Part shown: positions 7,639-17,887 of the stretch, piece after piece | Layout: each line of letters begins with the position of its first letter | Numbering within the stretch: the stretch's first letter is position 1 | Position numbers and translations under genes: made by a program | Notes under the pieces: generated by a model | The model's database searches: none | Seen by the model: only the letters and a program-made list of their open reading frames with translations | Told to the model about the DNA's origin: nothing | Origin: Massilia sp. MS-15 | GTDB taxonomy: Bacteria > Pseudomonadota > Gammaproteobacteria > Burkholderiales > Burkholderiaceae_D | Reading direction: 5' to 3' | Length of the DNA stretch: 64,000 nucleotides | Assembly: GCF_020176695.1 (NCBI RefSeq) | Contig: NZ_JAIWIA010000001.1 | Location: forward strand, 310,001-374,000

Positions 7639-7811
7639 GTCAGTGAAGAGGTGCTGCTCATCCTTAGCGTGGGCGGGTCTCCCGCCCACGCGATCAAATT
7701 ACACTACTGCAGCCCGCGCGACTGTTCATATCACGTCGATCACCGCGTGGGGTGATCCGGTCCAGTGGACCGGATCACGAGCCGCCCACCCTACGATCAT
7801 CCTTCACTGAC
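7639..7811. repeat. Compound hairpin intergenic repeat, copy 1
   Basis: The region between lexA and the Sel1 gene is mostly one palindromic composite. Outer arms GTCAGTGAAG (7639-7648) and CTTCACTGAC (7802-7811) are perfect inverted repeats. Inside are a hairpin GTGGGCGGG-TCT-CCCGCCCAC (7669-7689), a near-perfect palindrome with 13-base arms starting GTGATCCGG (7752-7764) and ending CGGATCAC (7766-7778), and an end GCCGCCCACCCTACG (7781-7795). The 24 bases starting GTGGGCGGGTCTCCCGCCC and the end GCCGCCCACCCTACG recur inverted at 27386-27500. A further small hairpin ACTGACA/TGTCAGT (7618-7644) follows the lexA stop and may end its transcript. Confidence 0.75.
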
Positions 7812-7845
7812 TGGCATTGGGCTGCATGCCTGCCTTTTTTGCCCT

Positions 7846-8568
7846 TTATTTACCCTTCAGCAGGGTCGAGTTGTTGCTCTTGACCATCTTGTTGTGCTCG
7901 GAGACATAGGCGTCGGTCGCCTTGCGCCAGGCCTCGAAGTCGGCCAGCACCAGTTTCGAACTCACCTTCGCCTCTTCCTGCAGGTTGGCCTGCAACTGCT
8001 CCAGGTAGGCGGTCGACTTTTCCAGCTCGTCCTTCTTCATCAGCTTGCGGATGTCGTCGGGGACGCGCTTGGTGAGCGGCGTGGCCGCGTTCAGGTTGGT
8101 CACGTACCGGTTGTAGCAATCCTGCCAGGTCGTGATGGCGGCGCCGATGCGGTCGATGTCGGCATTGATCTTCGACATCGTCGGAATGCGCGGTGTCGCG
8201 CAGCGGAATTCGCCCGATTTCAGGTCTTCGCCGTCGTAGCCGCTGATCCAGTAGTCGATGTCCTTGCGGCGCTTGACGCGCTGCTCCATCACCGCAAGCG
8301 AGGCGGCCGCGACCTTGTTGCCCTTGGCGGCCGATTTCTTGAACAGCGCCTCGGCCTTGGCCTCGTCCACCTGACCCGCTTCGCCGTACCAGTACATCTG
8401 GCCCAGCGCCTGCTGTGCTTCCGGGTTGCCGGCATCGGCCAGCTTCGTATAGATCTTCAGCGCGCCCGCATAATCCTTCTTCTCGAACAGGGCGTTGGCG
8501 TTGTCCAGTTCGCCGGCATGGGCGGCGCCGCACAGCAGCAGGGATGCAAGGAACAGCTTGGTTTTCAT
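7846..8568 (-). CDS. Secreted Sel1-repeat protein
   Basis: 240 residues. It has a cleavable signal peptide MKTKLFLASLLLCGAAHAGE (cut after AHA) and then tetratricopeptide/Sel1-like helices in the first 100 residues: ALKIYTKLADAGNPEAQQALGQMYW and AEALFKKSAAKGNKVAAASL. The rest is a helical, charged domain with two Cys (in FRCATP and QDCYNR) that could form a periplasmic disulfide. Sel1 repeats mediate protein-protein contacts; the partner is unknown. The start at 8568 places the signal peptide correctly; a longer reading adds a hydrophobic Leu-rich lead without a better ribosome site. It stands alone between the repeat region and a terminator. Confidence 0.8.
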   Translation of the reverse strand: MKTKLFLASLLLCGAAHAGELDNANALFEKKDYAGALKIYTKLADAGNPEAQQALGQMYWYGEAGQVDEAKAEALFKKSAAKGNKVAAASLAVMEQRVKRRKDIDYWISGYDGEDLKSGEFRCATPRIPTMSKINADIDRIGAAITTWQDCYNRYVTNLNAATPLTKRVPDDIRKLMKKDELEKSTAYLEQLQANLQEEAKVSSKLVLADFEAWRKATDAYVSEHNKMVKSNNSTLLKGK

Positions 8569-8634
8569 GGCAGCTCGGAGTGGCAAAAGAAGACCCATGA
8601 TAAGGGCAAGCCGGTACCCCGCTCAACCGCTGAA

Positions 8635-8662
8635 ACAAAAATGGCAGCCCGCGGGCTGCCAT
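8635..8662 (-). terminator. Terminator after the Cys/Met PLP enzyme
   Basis: Perfect arms ATGGCAGCCC / GGGCTGCCAT around GC. The minus-strand transcript continues into a U-rich tail. It lies 18 bases after the stop at 8680. Confidence 0.8.
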
Positions 8663-8679
8663 GATGATGTTTCGGGTGC

Positions 8680-9921
8680 TCAGGACGCAAGCGCCTGGCG
8701 GAAGTCCGCCAGCAGGTCTTCGGTATCCTCGATCCCCACCGAGACGCGGATCAGGGACTCGGCGATGCCCATGCTGGCGCGCCGCTCCGCCCCCATCTCG
8801 AAGAAGATCGTGTGCGCCACCGGAATCACCAGGGTACGGGTATCGCCCAGGTTGCTGGCCGGGATGCCGAGTTTCAGGCGGTTCAGGTAGTCGAAGGGAT
8901 CGATCTCGTCAACCAGCTCGAAGCTCAGCAGCGAACCGCCGCTGCGGAACAGCGATCCCACCAGGGCGTGCTGCGGATGCGAGGCCAGGCCCGGGTAGTG
9001 CACCGCGGCCACGCGCGGATCGGCTTCCAGCATGCGCGCCAGCGCCAGCGCATTGGCGCAGGTGCGCTCCATGCGCAGCGCCAGCGTCTCGGCGCCCACC
9101 GCGATATGGTGCGCCGCTTCCGGCCCCAGCGCCGCGCCGAAGTCGCGCAGGGCCTTGGCGCGCAGCTGGGCCAGGCCCTGGTTCGCTGGCGCCTGCTTGC
9201 GGAAGTTGGCGGCGATGTTCGGATACGCGCTCCAGTCGAACAGGCCGGTGTCGGTCAGGGCGCCGCCCAGCGCGATGCCATGCCCGCCGATCGACTTGGT
9301 CAGCGAATTGACCACCAGGCCCGCCCCCACCGCCCTGGGACGGAACAGCCAGGGCGTGGTCATGGTGTTGTCCACCACGTACAGGATGCCGCGCTCGCGG
9401 CACAGCTGGCCGATGCGCGCCAGGTCGGCCACCTGGGTGCGCGGGTTGGCGATGGTCTCGACGAAGACGATGCGCGTGTCCGGCCGCAGCGCCGCTTCGA
9501 CCTTGGCGGCATCGGTGGCGTCGACGAAGTCTACCGCCACGCCCTGTCCGGCCACCGTCTGCCACAGGCTGTTGGTGTTCCCGAACAGGAACGAGGACGA
9601 GACCACATGGTCGCCCGACTTCAGGAGCGCCTGGAACAGCGCGCCGATGGCGCCCATGCCGGTGGCGAAGCACAGGGTGCCGACGCCGTCTTCCATCTTG
9701 CTGATCTTGTCTTCCAGCGCGGCGACGGTCGGATTGCCCTGGCGCCCGTAGCGGAAGCCCGGCTCCCGGCCCTGGAACACGGCCGCCAGCTGGCGCGCGT
9801 CGCCGTAGCCGAAGGCGACCGAGGTGTGCACCGGCTTGTGCAGCGAGCCCTGCTCGACCGGCTTGCGGCGGTCGTTGTGCAGGATGGTGGTAGTGAAGCC
9901 GTAGGGGTTCGTTTCGCTCAT
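8680..9921 (-). CDS. Cys/Met metabolism PLP-dependent enzyme
   Basis: 413 residues of the cystathionine gamma-synthase-like fold-type I family. Recognisable parts are GREPGFRYGRQGNPTVAALE (substrate/PLP phosphate loop of the neighbouring subunit), FATGMGAIGALF, VDNTMTTPWLF with the PLP-ring Asp, and NSLTKSIGGHG with the Schiff-base Lys. Members make or break C-S bonds of homocysteine, cystathionine or methionine. In Burkholderiales a sulfhydrylase (MetZ type) is often found next to purF, which favours a role in methionine synthesis. However, the N-terminus (YGFTTTILHNDRRKPVEQG) is that of the less well characterised 'cystathionine gamma-synthase family', so the exact reaction stays open. It lies 17 bases after purF, in the same operon. 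Confidence 0.85.
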   Translation of the reverse strand: MSETNPYGFTTTILHNDRRKPVEQGSLHKPVHTSVAFGYGDARQLAAVFQGREPGFRYGRQGNPTVAALEDKISKMEDGVGTLCFATGMGAIGALFQALLKSGDHVVSSSFLFGNTNSLWQTVAGQGVAVDFVDATDAAKVEAALRPDTRIVFVETIANPRTQVADLARIGQLCRERGILYVVDNTMTTPWLFRPRAVGAGLVVNSLTKSIGGHGIALGGALTDTGLFDWSAYPNIAANFRKQAPANQGLAQLRAKALRDFGAALGPEAAHHIAVGAETLALRMERTCANALALARMLEADPRVAAVHYPGLASHPQHALVGSLFRSGGSLLSFELVDEIDPFDYLNRLKLGIPASNLGDTRTLVIPVAHTIFFEMGAERRASMGIAESLIRVSVGIEDTEDLLADFRQALAS

Positions 9922-9938
9922 GGCAGTCGCCGTCCCGC

Positions 9939-11462
9939 CTACTCGGCCACCGCCGGGGTGTTCAGGTTGAGCTGCGTGCGCACCGGATCCTCGACCTGGC
10001 CGGTCTTCGGGCTGTGGCGCGCGGATTCCTGGCGGTCCAGGTATTCCGGAGTCACGTCGCCGGTGACATACACGCCGTCGAAGCAGGATGCCTCGAAGTT
10101 GGTCAGGGCCGGGTTGACGTCCGAGATCGCTTTTTTGAGCGCATCGATGTCCTGGTAGACCAGGCGGTCGGCCGTGATCTCCCTGCACACTTCCTCGACC
10201 GTGCGGCCGTGGGCGATCAGCTCGTCGCGGGTCGGCATGTCGATGCCGTACACGTTCGGGTACAGCACCGGCGGCGCGGCCGACGCGAAGAACACCTTGC
10301 GCGCGCCGGCGTCGCGCGCCATCTGCACGATCTCGCGGCTGGTGGTGCCGCGCACGATCGAATCGTCCACCAGCAGCACGTTCTTGTCCTTGAACTCGGA
10401 GGCGATCGCATTGAGTTTCTGGCGCACCGATTTCTTGCGCATGCCCTGGCCCGGCATGATGAAGGTGCGGCCGATGTAGCGGTTCTTGATGAAGCCTTCG
10501 CGGTATTCGACGCCCAGCTTCAGCGCCAGCTGGATCGCGGCCGGACGCGAGGAATCGGGGATCGGCATCACCACGTCGATGTCCTCGACCGGGATCTCCT
10601 GGCGGATCTTGTCGGCCAGGTATTCGCCCATGCGCAGGCGGGTCGCGTAGACCGAGGCGCCATCGATCACCGAGTCCGGGCGCGCCAGGTACACGTATTC
10701 GAAGGCGCACGGGTTCAGCGAGGGGTTCTCGGCGCACTGCTGCTGCGACATGTTGCCGTCGTTGTCGATGAACACGGCCTCGCCCGGCGCGATATCGCGC
10801 ACGAAGCGGAAGCCCAGGCCTTCCAGCGCCACCGATTCGCTCGCCACCAGGTACTCAAGGCCGGCTTCGCCCTCGTTCACGCCCAGGCACAGCGGACGGA
10901 TGCCGAACGGATCGCGGAAGGCCAGCATGCCGTGGCCGGCGATCTGCGCCACCACGGCGTACGCCCCGCGCACGCGGCGGTGCACCGCGGCCACAGCCTT
11001 GAATACGGCGTCCTTGTCCAGCTTGTAGCCGTCGGCCGCTTCCTGGATCTCGTGGGCCAGCACGTTGAGCAGCACCTCCGAGTCGGAATCGGTGTTGATG
11101 TGGCGGCGGTCGTTGCGGAACAGCTCTTCCTTGAGCTGGGCCTGGTTGGTGAGGTTGCCGTTGTGGGCCAGCGTGATGCCGAACGGGGCGTTCACGTAGA
11201 AGGGCTGCGCTTCCTCTTCGCTGGACGAGCCGGCGGTCGGGTAGCGGCAATGGCCGATCCCGGTATTGCCCTGCAGCGAGCGCATATTGCGCGTACGGAA
11301 CACGTCGCGTACCAGGCCATTGGCCTTGTACATCGAGAACATGCTGCTGTGATTGGTTGCAATGCCCGCAGCGTCCTGGCCGCGGTGCTGCAGCAGCAGC
11401 AATGCGTCATAGAGAAGCTGGTTGACGGGATTGTGCGAGACGACGCCGACGATGCCACACAT
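9939..11462 (-). CDS. purF: Amidophosphoribosyltransferase
   Basis: 507 residues. It catalyses the first committed step of purine synthesis, making phosphoribosylamine from PRPP and glutamine. After Met removal the N-terminal Cys ([14 protein letters not shown]) is the glutaminase nucleophile. The glutaminase domain includes [19 protein letters not shown] and AHNGNLTN; the C-terminal phosphoribosyltransferase domain carries the PRPP loop [18 protein letters not shown]. Downstream of cvpA as in many proteobacteria. Confidence 0.97.
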   Translation of the reverse strand: MCGIVGVVSHNPVNQLLYDALLLLQHRGQDAAGIATNHSSMFSMYKANGLVRDVFRTRNMRSLQGNTGIGHCRYPTAGSSSEEEAQPFYVNAPFGITLAHNGNLTNQAQLKEELFRNDRRHINTDSDSEVLLNVLAHEIQEAADGYKLDKDAVFKAVAAVHRRVRGAYAVVAQIAGHGMLAFRDPFGIRPLCLGVNEGEAGLEYLVASESVALEGLGFRFVRDIAPGEAVFIDNDGNMSQQQCAENPSLNPCAFEYVYLARPDSVIDGASVYATRLRMGEYLADKIRQEIPVEDIDVVMPIPDSSRPAAIQLALKLGVEYREGFIKNRYIGRTFIMPGQGMRKKSVRQKLNAIASEFKDKNVLLVDDSIVRGTTSREIVQMARDAGARKVFFASAAPPVLYPNVYGIDMPTRDELIAHGRTVEEVCREITADRLVYQDIDALKKAISDVNPALTNFEASCFDGVYVTGDVTPEYLDRQESARHSPKTGQVEDPVRTQLNLNTPAVAE

Positions 11463-11512
11463 GGTGCGCTCCTAGAACTGGACTGCCTGATTACAAGAAT
11501 GTCAAAACGAAT

Positions 11513-12001
11513 CTAAAAATGGATGTGCTGCGCCAGTGCAGCAGGAAGGAAAGGTTTCACCGTGCGCGCCCCGGTTTCCGCCATTGGCGAGAGCAGCGCG
11601 TTCCTCCAGAAATCCTGTTGCGGGATGGCAGTCATCCCGCACAATATGACGGCGCTCAGCACGATTACAATGCCGCGCGCCAGGCCGAACAGGCCTCCCA
11701 GACCACGGTCCGCCAGGCTCAGCCCGGTGGCCGTGATCAGGGCGCCAATCGCCAATGACAGCAGGCCCATCAGTATCCGCACGCCCAGGAACAGGATGAT
11801 GAAGGCCGAGATCAGGCGCGCCGTCTCGCCCGGCAGCAGCCCGGGCAGCAGGGGCGCCAGCTGCGCGCCGTAGGCGTTGGCCACGACGAAGGCCACGATC
11901 CAGCCCAGCAGCGACAGGATTTCCTTCACCAGCCCGCGCAAGGTGGAAATGATGACGGACGCGCCCAGCACGAACAGCACCAGGTAATCGAAAATCGTCA
12001 C
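11513..12001 (-). CDS. cvpA: CvpA family membrane protein
   Basis: 162 residues with four predicted membrane helices (for example FDYLVLFVLGASVIISTLRG and ISAFIILFLGVRILMGLLSLAIG). The family, named for colicin V production, has been linked to envelope stress and purF expression; its molecular job is unclear. The start codon is GTG (11999-12001), giving MTIFDYLVLF, with GGAAGG upstream. It sits between the SPOR-domain gene and purF, the conserved order. Confidence 0.9.
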   Translation of the reverse strand: MTIFDYLVLFVLGASVIISTLRGLVKEILSLLGWIVAFVVANAYGAQLAPLLPGLLPGETARLISAFIILFLGVRILMGLLSLAIGALITATGLSLADRGLGGLFGLARGIVIVLSAVILCGMTAIPQQDFWRNALLSPMAETGARTVKPFLPAALAQHIHF

Positions 12002-12020
12002 GCCCCGCGCACCTTCCCGT

Positions 12021-12923
12021 TCAGAGCGGCATCAGGCTGCCGGACAGGCCCATGCCGATGAGCTTCGAACGGATCTTCTCACCCTCTTCCTTGGTGTACG
12101 GGCCCACGCGCACCCGGATCAGGGAACCGGATTTCTCGGTGAAGGAAGACACGCCGGCCGCGCGCAGGCGGCCCTGCAATTCGTCGACCTTTTCCTGGGT
12201 CGCCAGCGCCGCCACCTGCACCACGTATTTCTGGACCGGGCCAGCCGCGCTGGCCGGCTTGCCTTCGAGGATGGCGATGGCGCGCGCGGCATCGTCCTGG
12301 CGCGGGCGTGCTTCGGCCGGTTTCGGCTCGGCCGGCTTCACTGCCGGCTTCTTCGCTTCCTGTTCGGCGAGCCTGGTCGGGGCCTCGGCCTTCGGTTCGC
12401 GCTTCGGTTCGGGCGGCGTTTCGTGTTTCAGCGGCGCCGGCGTGACGGTGCCGGACTCCAGCTTCGCTTCCGGCTTCGGTACCGGGGAAGGAGCCGGGGT
12501 ATCGAGCGTGCGCAGGGGCGGCGGATCGGCCGGCGCCGGCTCGGTGGCCTCGGGCTCGACGATCTCCTCGCCGCTATCGACGCTGGCGGCGGCCGGCACC
12601 GGCAGCGGCGCGGCCTTGTCCTTGGCAGGAATGTTGATGGCGATATCGGCGCCGAGTGGCTGGGGCCCGGAATCGAGCAGCATCGGCAGGCCGACCGCGG
12701 CCGCCAGCGCCAGCGCGATCGCACCGACCAGGCGGCGGCGGGCGCGCTTCTTTTCGGGGAGGATGGGGTCGGCGCCACGTCCGCGGCGCGCGCCGTCGCC
12801 GGCGTGCGAGGCGCGCTTGGCGCGGGCCTGCTGGCCATAGGCGGCATCGTCGTCCTTGACGAAATGGCCGCTGTCCCGGACCGTGTCTTGCCTGTTTTTG
12901 CTACCGAACGAGAACAAGCCCAT
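12021..12923 (-). CDS. SPOR-domain division protein, DedD type
   Basis: 300 residues. A cytoplasmic N-terminus (MGLFSFGSKNRQD) is followed by one membrane helix (RRRLVGAIALALAAAVGLPMLL, about 63-84), a long periplasmic Pro/Ala/Glu/Lys-rich linker (about 95-220) and a C-terminal SPOR domain (KYVVQVAALATQEKVDELQ to the end). SPOR domains bind glycan strands stripped of peptides at the division septum. Layout and place between folC and cvpA match DedD of other proteobacteria. Confidence 0.88.
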   Translation of the reverse strand: MGLFSFGSKNRQDTVRDSGHFVKDDDAAYGQQARAKRASHAGDGARRGRGADPILPEKKRARRRLVGAIALALAAAVGLPMLLDSGPQPLGADIAINIPAKDKAAPLPVPAAASVDSGEEIVEPEATEPAPADPPPLRTLDTPAPSPVPKPEAKLESGTVTPAPLKHETPPEPKREPKAEAPTRLAEQEAKKPAVKPAEPKPAEARPRQDDAARAIAILEGKPASAAGPVQKYVVQVAALATQEKVDELQGRLRAAGVSSFTEKSGSLIRVRVGPYTKEEGEKIRSKLIGMGLSGSLMPL

Positions 12924-12935
12924 GCGATTCTAGAG

Positions 12936-14234
12936 TCAGTGTAGAGAGGATTTGCGGGCCGCCATCACGCCGGCGACCGTGTAGAACGAGCCAAAGACCA
13001 CAATTCTATCATTCTCCCCTGCCCGGCTCACGGCGTTTGCATAGGCCTCGGCCGGCGTGGCGAAGGCGGTCACCGAGAACTCGCCTTCTTTCGCGCCGGC
13101 CGGCGCCAGCGCCGCCAGCCTGTGCGCCAGCTGCTGCGGGTCGCTCGCGCGCGCCGAAGGCAGCCCGCACACGCACCAGTGGTCGACGATGCCCTTCAGC
13201 GGGGCGATCACGGCGTCGATGTCCTTGTCTTCCATGATGCCGAACACCGCATAGGTGTAGCGGTGGAAGCCCATGTTGCCGAGGTTGTGGGCCAGCGCGG
13301 CGGCGGCGTGGGGGTTATGGGCCACGTCCAGCACCTGGGTCGGGCGCCCCGGCAGCACCTGGAAGCGGCCCGGCAGCTCGACCATGGCGAGGCCGGCGCG
13401 CACTTCCTGGGCGCCGCAGGGCAGCTGCAGGCGCAACACTTCGAGCGCGGCCAGCGCGGCCGAGGCGTTGAGCAGCTGGTTGGCGCCGCGCAGGGCCGGA
13501 TAGGCCAGCGCGTTGCGGCGCTGCGTGCGACCGCCGTAGCTCCACTGCTGCTGGTCGCCCTGGTAGTTGAAGTCGCGCCCCAGCAGCCACAGGTCGGCGC
13601 CGATGTCCTCGGCATGCTTGATGAGCGTTGCCGGTGGCACCGGATCGCTGCAGATCGCGGCCTTCCCGGGCCGGAAGATGCCCGCCTTCTCGAAGCCGAT
13701 CTGTTCGCGGGTATCGCCCAGGTAGGCCGTATGGTCGATGTCGACGCTGGTGACGATCGCCACGTCGGCGTCGATCACGTTGACGGCGTCCAGGCGTCCG
13801 CCCAGGCCGACCTCGAGGATGGCCACGTCCACGCCGGCATGCGCGATCAGGTGCATGATCGCCAGGGTGGTAAATTCAAAATAGGTCAGCGGCACCTCGC
13901 CGCGCACGCGCTCGACCGCCTCGAAAGCCTGCACCAGCGCGGCGTCGCTCGCCATCTCGCCGTTGATGCGGGCACGCTCGTTAAAGTCGAGGAAGTGCGG
14001 CTTGATGTACAGGCCGACGCGGTAGCCGGACTGCAGCAGCACGGTTTCCAGCATGGCGCAGGTCGAGCCCTTGCCATTGGTGCCCGCTACCATGATCACG
14101 GGGCAATCGAAGGCCAGCTGCAGGCGCTCCTTGACGGCGCGCACGCGGTCCAGGCCCATGTCGATGTGGGTTTCGGCATGGCGCGACTCGAGCAGCGCCA
14201 GCCAGTCGGGCAAGGTGGTCGGGAGAGGTGGCAT
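12936..14234 (-). CDS. folC: Bifunctional folylpolyglutamate synthase/dihydrofolate synthase
   Basis: 432 residues, a Mur-ligase-like enzyme that adds glutamate to dihydropteroate and then to folates. The ATP loop is GTNGKGSTCAML near residue 51, followed by SVDIDHTAYLGDTREQIGFEKAGIFR with the carbamylated-Lys region, and VLDVAHNPHAAAALA in the C-terminal domain. It lies 12 bases before the SPOR gene and 81 bases after accD. That gap has a small hairpin with TGCGGA / TCCGCA arms (14269-14290). Confidence 0.95.
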   Translation of the reverse strand: MPPLPTTLPDWLALLESRHAETHIDMGLDRVRAVKERLQLAFDCPVIMVAGTNGKGSTCAMLETVLLQSGYRVGLYIKPHFLDFNERARINGEMASDAALVQAFEAVERVRGEVPLTYFEFTTLAIMHLIAHAGVDVAILEVGLGGRLDAVNVIDADVAIVTSVDIDHTAYLGDTREQIGFEKAGIFRPGKAAICSDPVPPATLIKHAEDIGADLWLLGRDFNYQGDQQQWSYGGRTQRRNALAYPALRGANQLLNASAALAALEVLRLQLPCGAQEVRAGLAMVELPGRFQVLPGRPTQVLDVAHNPHAAAALAHNLGNMGFHRYTYAVFGIMEDKDIDAVIAPLKGIVDHWCVCGLPSARASDPQQLAHRLAALAPAGAKEGEFSVTAFATPAEAYANAVSRAGENDRIVVFGSFYTVAGVMAARKSSLH

Positions 14235-14315
14235 TGGATGAACTTCGGTATGCGTGCGGAGAGCACGGGTGCGGAGGCCGAGGCGTCCGCACCGGATGGG
14301 AGGTTAAGCTGTCAC

Positions 14316-15188
14316 TCAGGCCAGCGCGTCGGCGGCCTGGTTTTGCAGCAGCGCCAGCAGGCGGGCGATTTCTTCGCGCATCTTGCGGCGGTCGACGATC
14401 ATGTCGACGGCGCCCTTCTGCACCAGGAATTCGGCGCGCTGGAAGCCTTCCGGCAGCTTCTCGCGCACGGTGTTCTCGATCACGCGCGGGCCGGCGAAGC
14501 CGATCAGGGCTTTCGGCTCGGCGATGACGACGTCACCCATGAAGGCGAACGAGGCCGAGACGCCGCCCATGGTCGGGTCGGTCAGCACCGAGATGAAGGG
14601 CAGCTTTTTCTCCGACAGCTTGGTCAGCATGGCGGTGGTCTTGGCCATCTGCATCAGCGACAGCAGGCCTTCCTGCATGCGGGCACCGCCGGTGGCGGTG
14701 ATGCAGATGAAAGGCACCTTCTGTTCCAGCGCCACCTGGGCGCCGCGCACGAAGCGCTCGCCGACGACCGAACCCATCGAGCCACCCATGAATTCGAATT
14801 CGAAGCAGGCGACGACGACCGGCAGGCTCATGATCGAGCCGCCCTGCACGATGAGGGCATCGGTTTCGCCGGTGGCGTCCATGGCCTGCTTGAGGCGGTC
14901 CGGGTATTTCTTGCTGTCCTTGAACTTCAGGGTATCGACCGGCAGGGCTTCCTGGCCGATGTCATAGCGGCCGCCCTCGTCGAGCAGCGCATCGAGGCGC
15001 TCGCGGGCGCGGATGCGCATGTGATGGTCGCACTTGGGGCAAACGTGCTGGTTGGTTTCCAGGTCGGCGCGGTACAGCACCGATTCGCACGACGGGCACT
15101 TGACCCACAGCCCTTCGGGCATGGTCTTGCTCTTGGCGGCATCGGAGCGCTGGATCCGTGGGGGCAGCAGTTTTTCTAGCCAACTCAT
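14316..15188 (-). CDS. accD: Acetyl-CoA carboxylase carboxyltransferase subunit beta
   Basis: 290 residues. With AccA it transfers the carboxyl group from biotin to acetyl-CoA, making malonyl-CoA for fatty acid synthesis. The N-terminal zinc ribbon CPSCESVLY...CPKCDHH is complete. The carboxyltransferase core includes [17 protein letters not shown] and [21 protein letters not shown]. The start [13 protein letters not shown] at 15188 is standard and preceded by AAGGAG; a longer reading to 15236 is not. Confidence 0.96.
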   Translation of the reverse strand: MSWLEKLLPPRIQRSDAAKSKTMPEGLWVKCPSCESVLYRADLETNQHVCPKCDHHMRIRARERLDALLDEGGRYDIGQEALPVDTLKFKDSKKYPDRLKQAMDATGETDALIVQGGSIMSLPVVVACFEFEFMGGSMGSVVGERFVRGAQVALEQKVPFICITATGGARMQEGLLSLMQMAKTTAMLTKLSEKKLPFISVLTDPTMGGVSASFAFMGDVVIAEPKALIGFAGPRVIENTVREKLPEGFQRAEFLVQKGAVDMIVDRRKMREEIARLLALLQNQAADALA

Positions 15189-15288
15189 CTTTTCTCCTTG
15201 CGGCAAGTCTTCGAAGTGGCGGTAGTGTAGCCGCAAGCGCCCCGCTTGTCGAATGATGTCGCCCCACCAATTATCTTCCTGCCAAGAT

Positions 15289-15394
15289 TGGGGTCAGAGT
15301 CAAATTGTCGAGCAATTACCCGCGCCTCAAATAGGGTCAGAGTCGAATTATTGGGAAACTCTGCAATCTTTCCCAACAATTCGACTCTGACCCT
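15289..15394. repeat. REP-like GGGTCAGAGTC repeat cluster
   Basis: Three copies of the word GGGTCAGAGTC[AG]AATT between accD and the small membrane gene: direct at 15290-15305 and 15334-15348, and inverted (AATTCGACTCTGACCC) at 15378-15393. The second and third form a long hairpin extended by TTGGGA / TCCCAA. Such units resemble REP elements mobilised by REP-associated tyrosine transposases (RAYTs); no such gene lies in the window. Confidence 0.75.
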
Positions 15395-15399
15395 CATTG

Positions 15400-15666
15400 T
15401 TAATGGACGTCGGTGGTGGTGAATTCGAAGCCGCCGATCTTGCTGGCGACGAGGTTGTACACCCAGGCGCCCAAGGCGGTGAAGATGAAGCCGAAGACGG
15501 TGTACAGGACCGGCATCAGGACCAGCATGCCGAGCGAAAACCCCTGGCCGGATGCCATGGCCGGGATGGCCATCAGCAGCACCATCGGCACCGACAGCAC
15601 CAGGTAGATGACCGCCATGACCTTGGCGGATTGAAGAATGGAAACGTTGACGATCTGCTTTTTCAT
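15400..15666 (-). CDS. Small two-helix membrane protein of unknown function
   Basis: 88 residues: MKKQIVNVSILQSAKV, then two hydrophobic helices (VMAVIYLVLSVPMVLLMAIPAM, and MLVLMPVLYTVFGFIFTALGAWVYNLVA) and the short tail SKIGGFEFTTTDVH. The pattern resembles small proteins grouped as DUF3566-like transmembrane proteins, but this is only a visual likeness. Codon use fits the neighbours. It interrupts the otherwise conserved trpA-accD junction and is separated from trpA by a terminator and from accD by a REP cluster, so it is probably an independently expressed insertion. Confidence 0.72.
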   Translation of the reverse strand: MKKQIVNVSILQSAKVMAVIYLVLSVPMVLLMAIPAMASGQGFSLGMLVLMPVLYTVFGFIFTALGAWVYNLVASKIGGFEFTTTDVH

Positions 15667-15765
15667 GGCGTGCCTGGTGGGTTGATTGACGGATTGCTAC
15701 CTCACCAATGTAACCCAGGCCGTGGCATTCGGGAATGCCCCGGCGACATCCCATTCATGGCGCGT

Positions 15766-15795
15766 AAAACGGGACGCCACGCAGGCGCCCCGTTT
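15766..15795 (-). terminator. Terminator after trpA
   Basis: On the minus strand, AAACGGGGCGC and GCGTCCCGTTTT pair with one mismatch and end in a T run, 10 bases after the trpA stop. Confidence 0.7.
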
Positions 15796-15804
15796 CCAGC
15801 GAGC

Positions 15805-16602
15805 TCAGGCGTCGAGCGCGCTGCGGATGCCGGAGGTAAAGGCGCGCACCGCCTCAACCGCCCCTTCCCGCGGCACCGATTCCAGCTCCTGAATGATGCG
15901 GCTGCCGATCACCACCGCATCCGCCACCTGCGCCACCGCGCGCGCCGTGGCGCCATCGCGGATGCCGAAACCGACCCCGATCGGCAGCTTGACGTGCTCG
16001 CGGATCGCGCCCACCCGGCGCGCCACGTCTTCCGTATCGATGCTGCCCGCCCCGGTCACGCCCTTGAGCGAGACGTAGTAGCTGAAGCCGCTGCCGTAGC
16101 GCGCCACCTGCTGCACGCGCTGGGTGGTCGAGGTGGGGGCCAGCAGGAAGACCAGGTCGAGGCCGTTCGCGCGCATGGCCTCGGCAAAGGCTGCGCACTC
16201 TTCGGGCGGATAGTCGACCACGATCGCGCCGTCGGCACCGGCTTCCTTCGCGCAGCGGATGAAGTTGTCGGGGCCGATGCGTTCGATCGGGTTGGCGTAG
16301 CCCATCAGGACCACCGGGGTCGTCGTGTTCGTCTCGCGGAATGCGCGCACGAAGCCGAACACGTCGTGCAGGCCGACGTTGAACTTCAGTGCGCGCTCGC
16401 AGGCGCGCTGAATCACCGGGCCTTCGGCCATCGGATCGGAAAACGGCACACCCAGTTCGAGGACGTCGGCGCCGCCCTCCACCAGGGCGTGCATCAGCGG
16501 CACGGTCAGGTCGGGACCGGGGTCGCCGGCGGTGATGAAAGTGACCAGGCCGGTCTTGTTCTGCGCCTTGAGGGCGGCAAAGGTCGATGCAATACGGGAC
16601 AT
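15805..16602 (-). CDS. trpA: Tryptophan synthase alpha chain
   Basis: 265 residues with a TIM barrel. It cleaves indole-3-glycerol phosphate and channels indole to TrpB. The catalytic Glu and Asp lie in [21 protein letters not shown] (about residues 44-64). [13 protein letters not shown] and [12 protein letters not shown] form the phosphate-binding loops. It lies 43 bases after trpB with AAGGAT before the start. It is the last gene before the terminator at 15766-15795. Confidence 0.96.
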   Translation of the reverse strand: MSRIASTFAALKAQNKTGLVTFITAGDPGPDLTVPLMHALVEGGADVLELGVPFSDPMAEGPVIQRACERALKFNVGLHDVFGFVRAFRETNTTTPVVLMGYANPIERIGPDNFIRCAKEAGADGAIVVDYPPEECAAFAEAMRANGLDLVFLLAPTSTTQRVQQVARYGSGFSYYVSLKGVTGAGSIDTEDVARRVGAIREHVKLPIGVGFGIRDGATARAVAQVADAVVIGSRIIQELESVPREGAVEAVRAFTSGIRSALDA

Positions 16603-16645
16603 GCTGTTCTATCCTTTAAAAGTTCACGAAGCTGCGGGAAGACGG

Positions 16646-17870
<1,225 letters not shown>

Positions 17871-17887
<17 letters not shown>

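Noticed and set aside
7639-7811. CRISPR array or attachment site
   Set aside because: The repeats are inverted, not direct and evenly spaced, and no cas or integrase gene is near.
13122-15179. 685-codon plus-strand open frame
   Set aside because: Antisense to folC and accD, both clear genes; low-complexity His/Arg/Gln composition.
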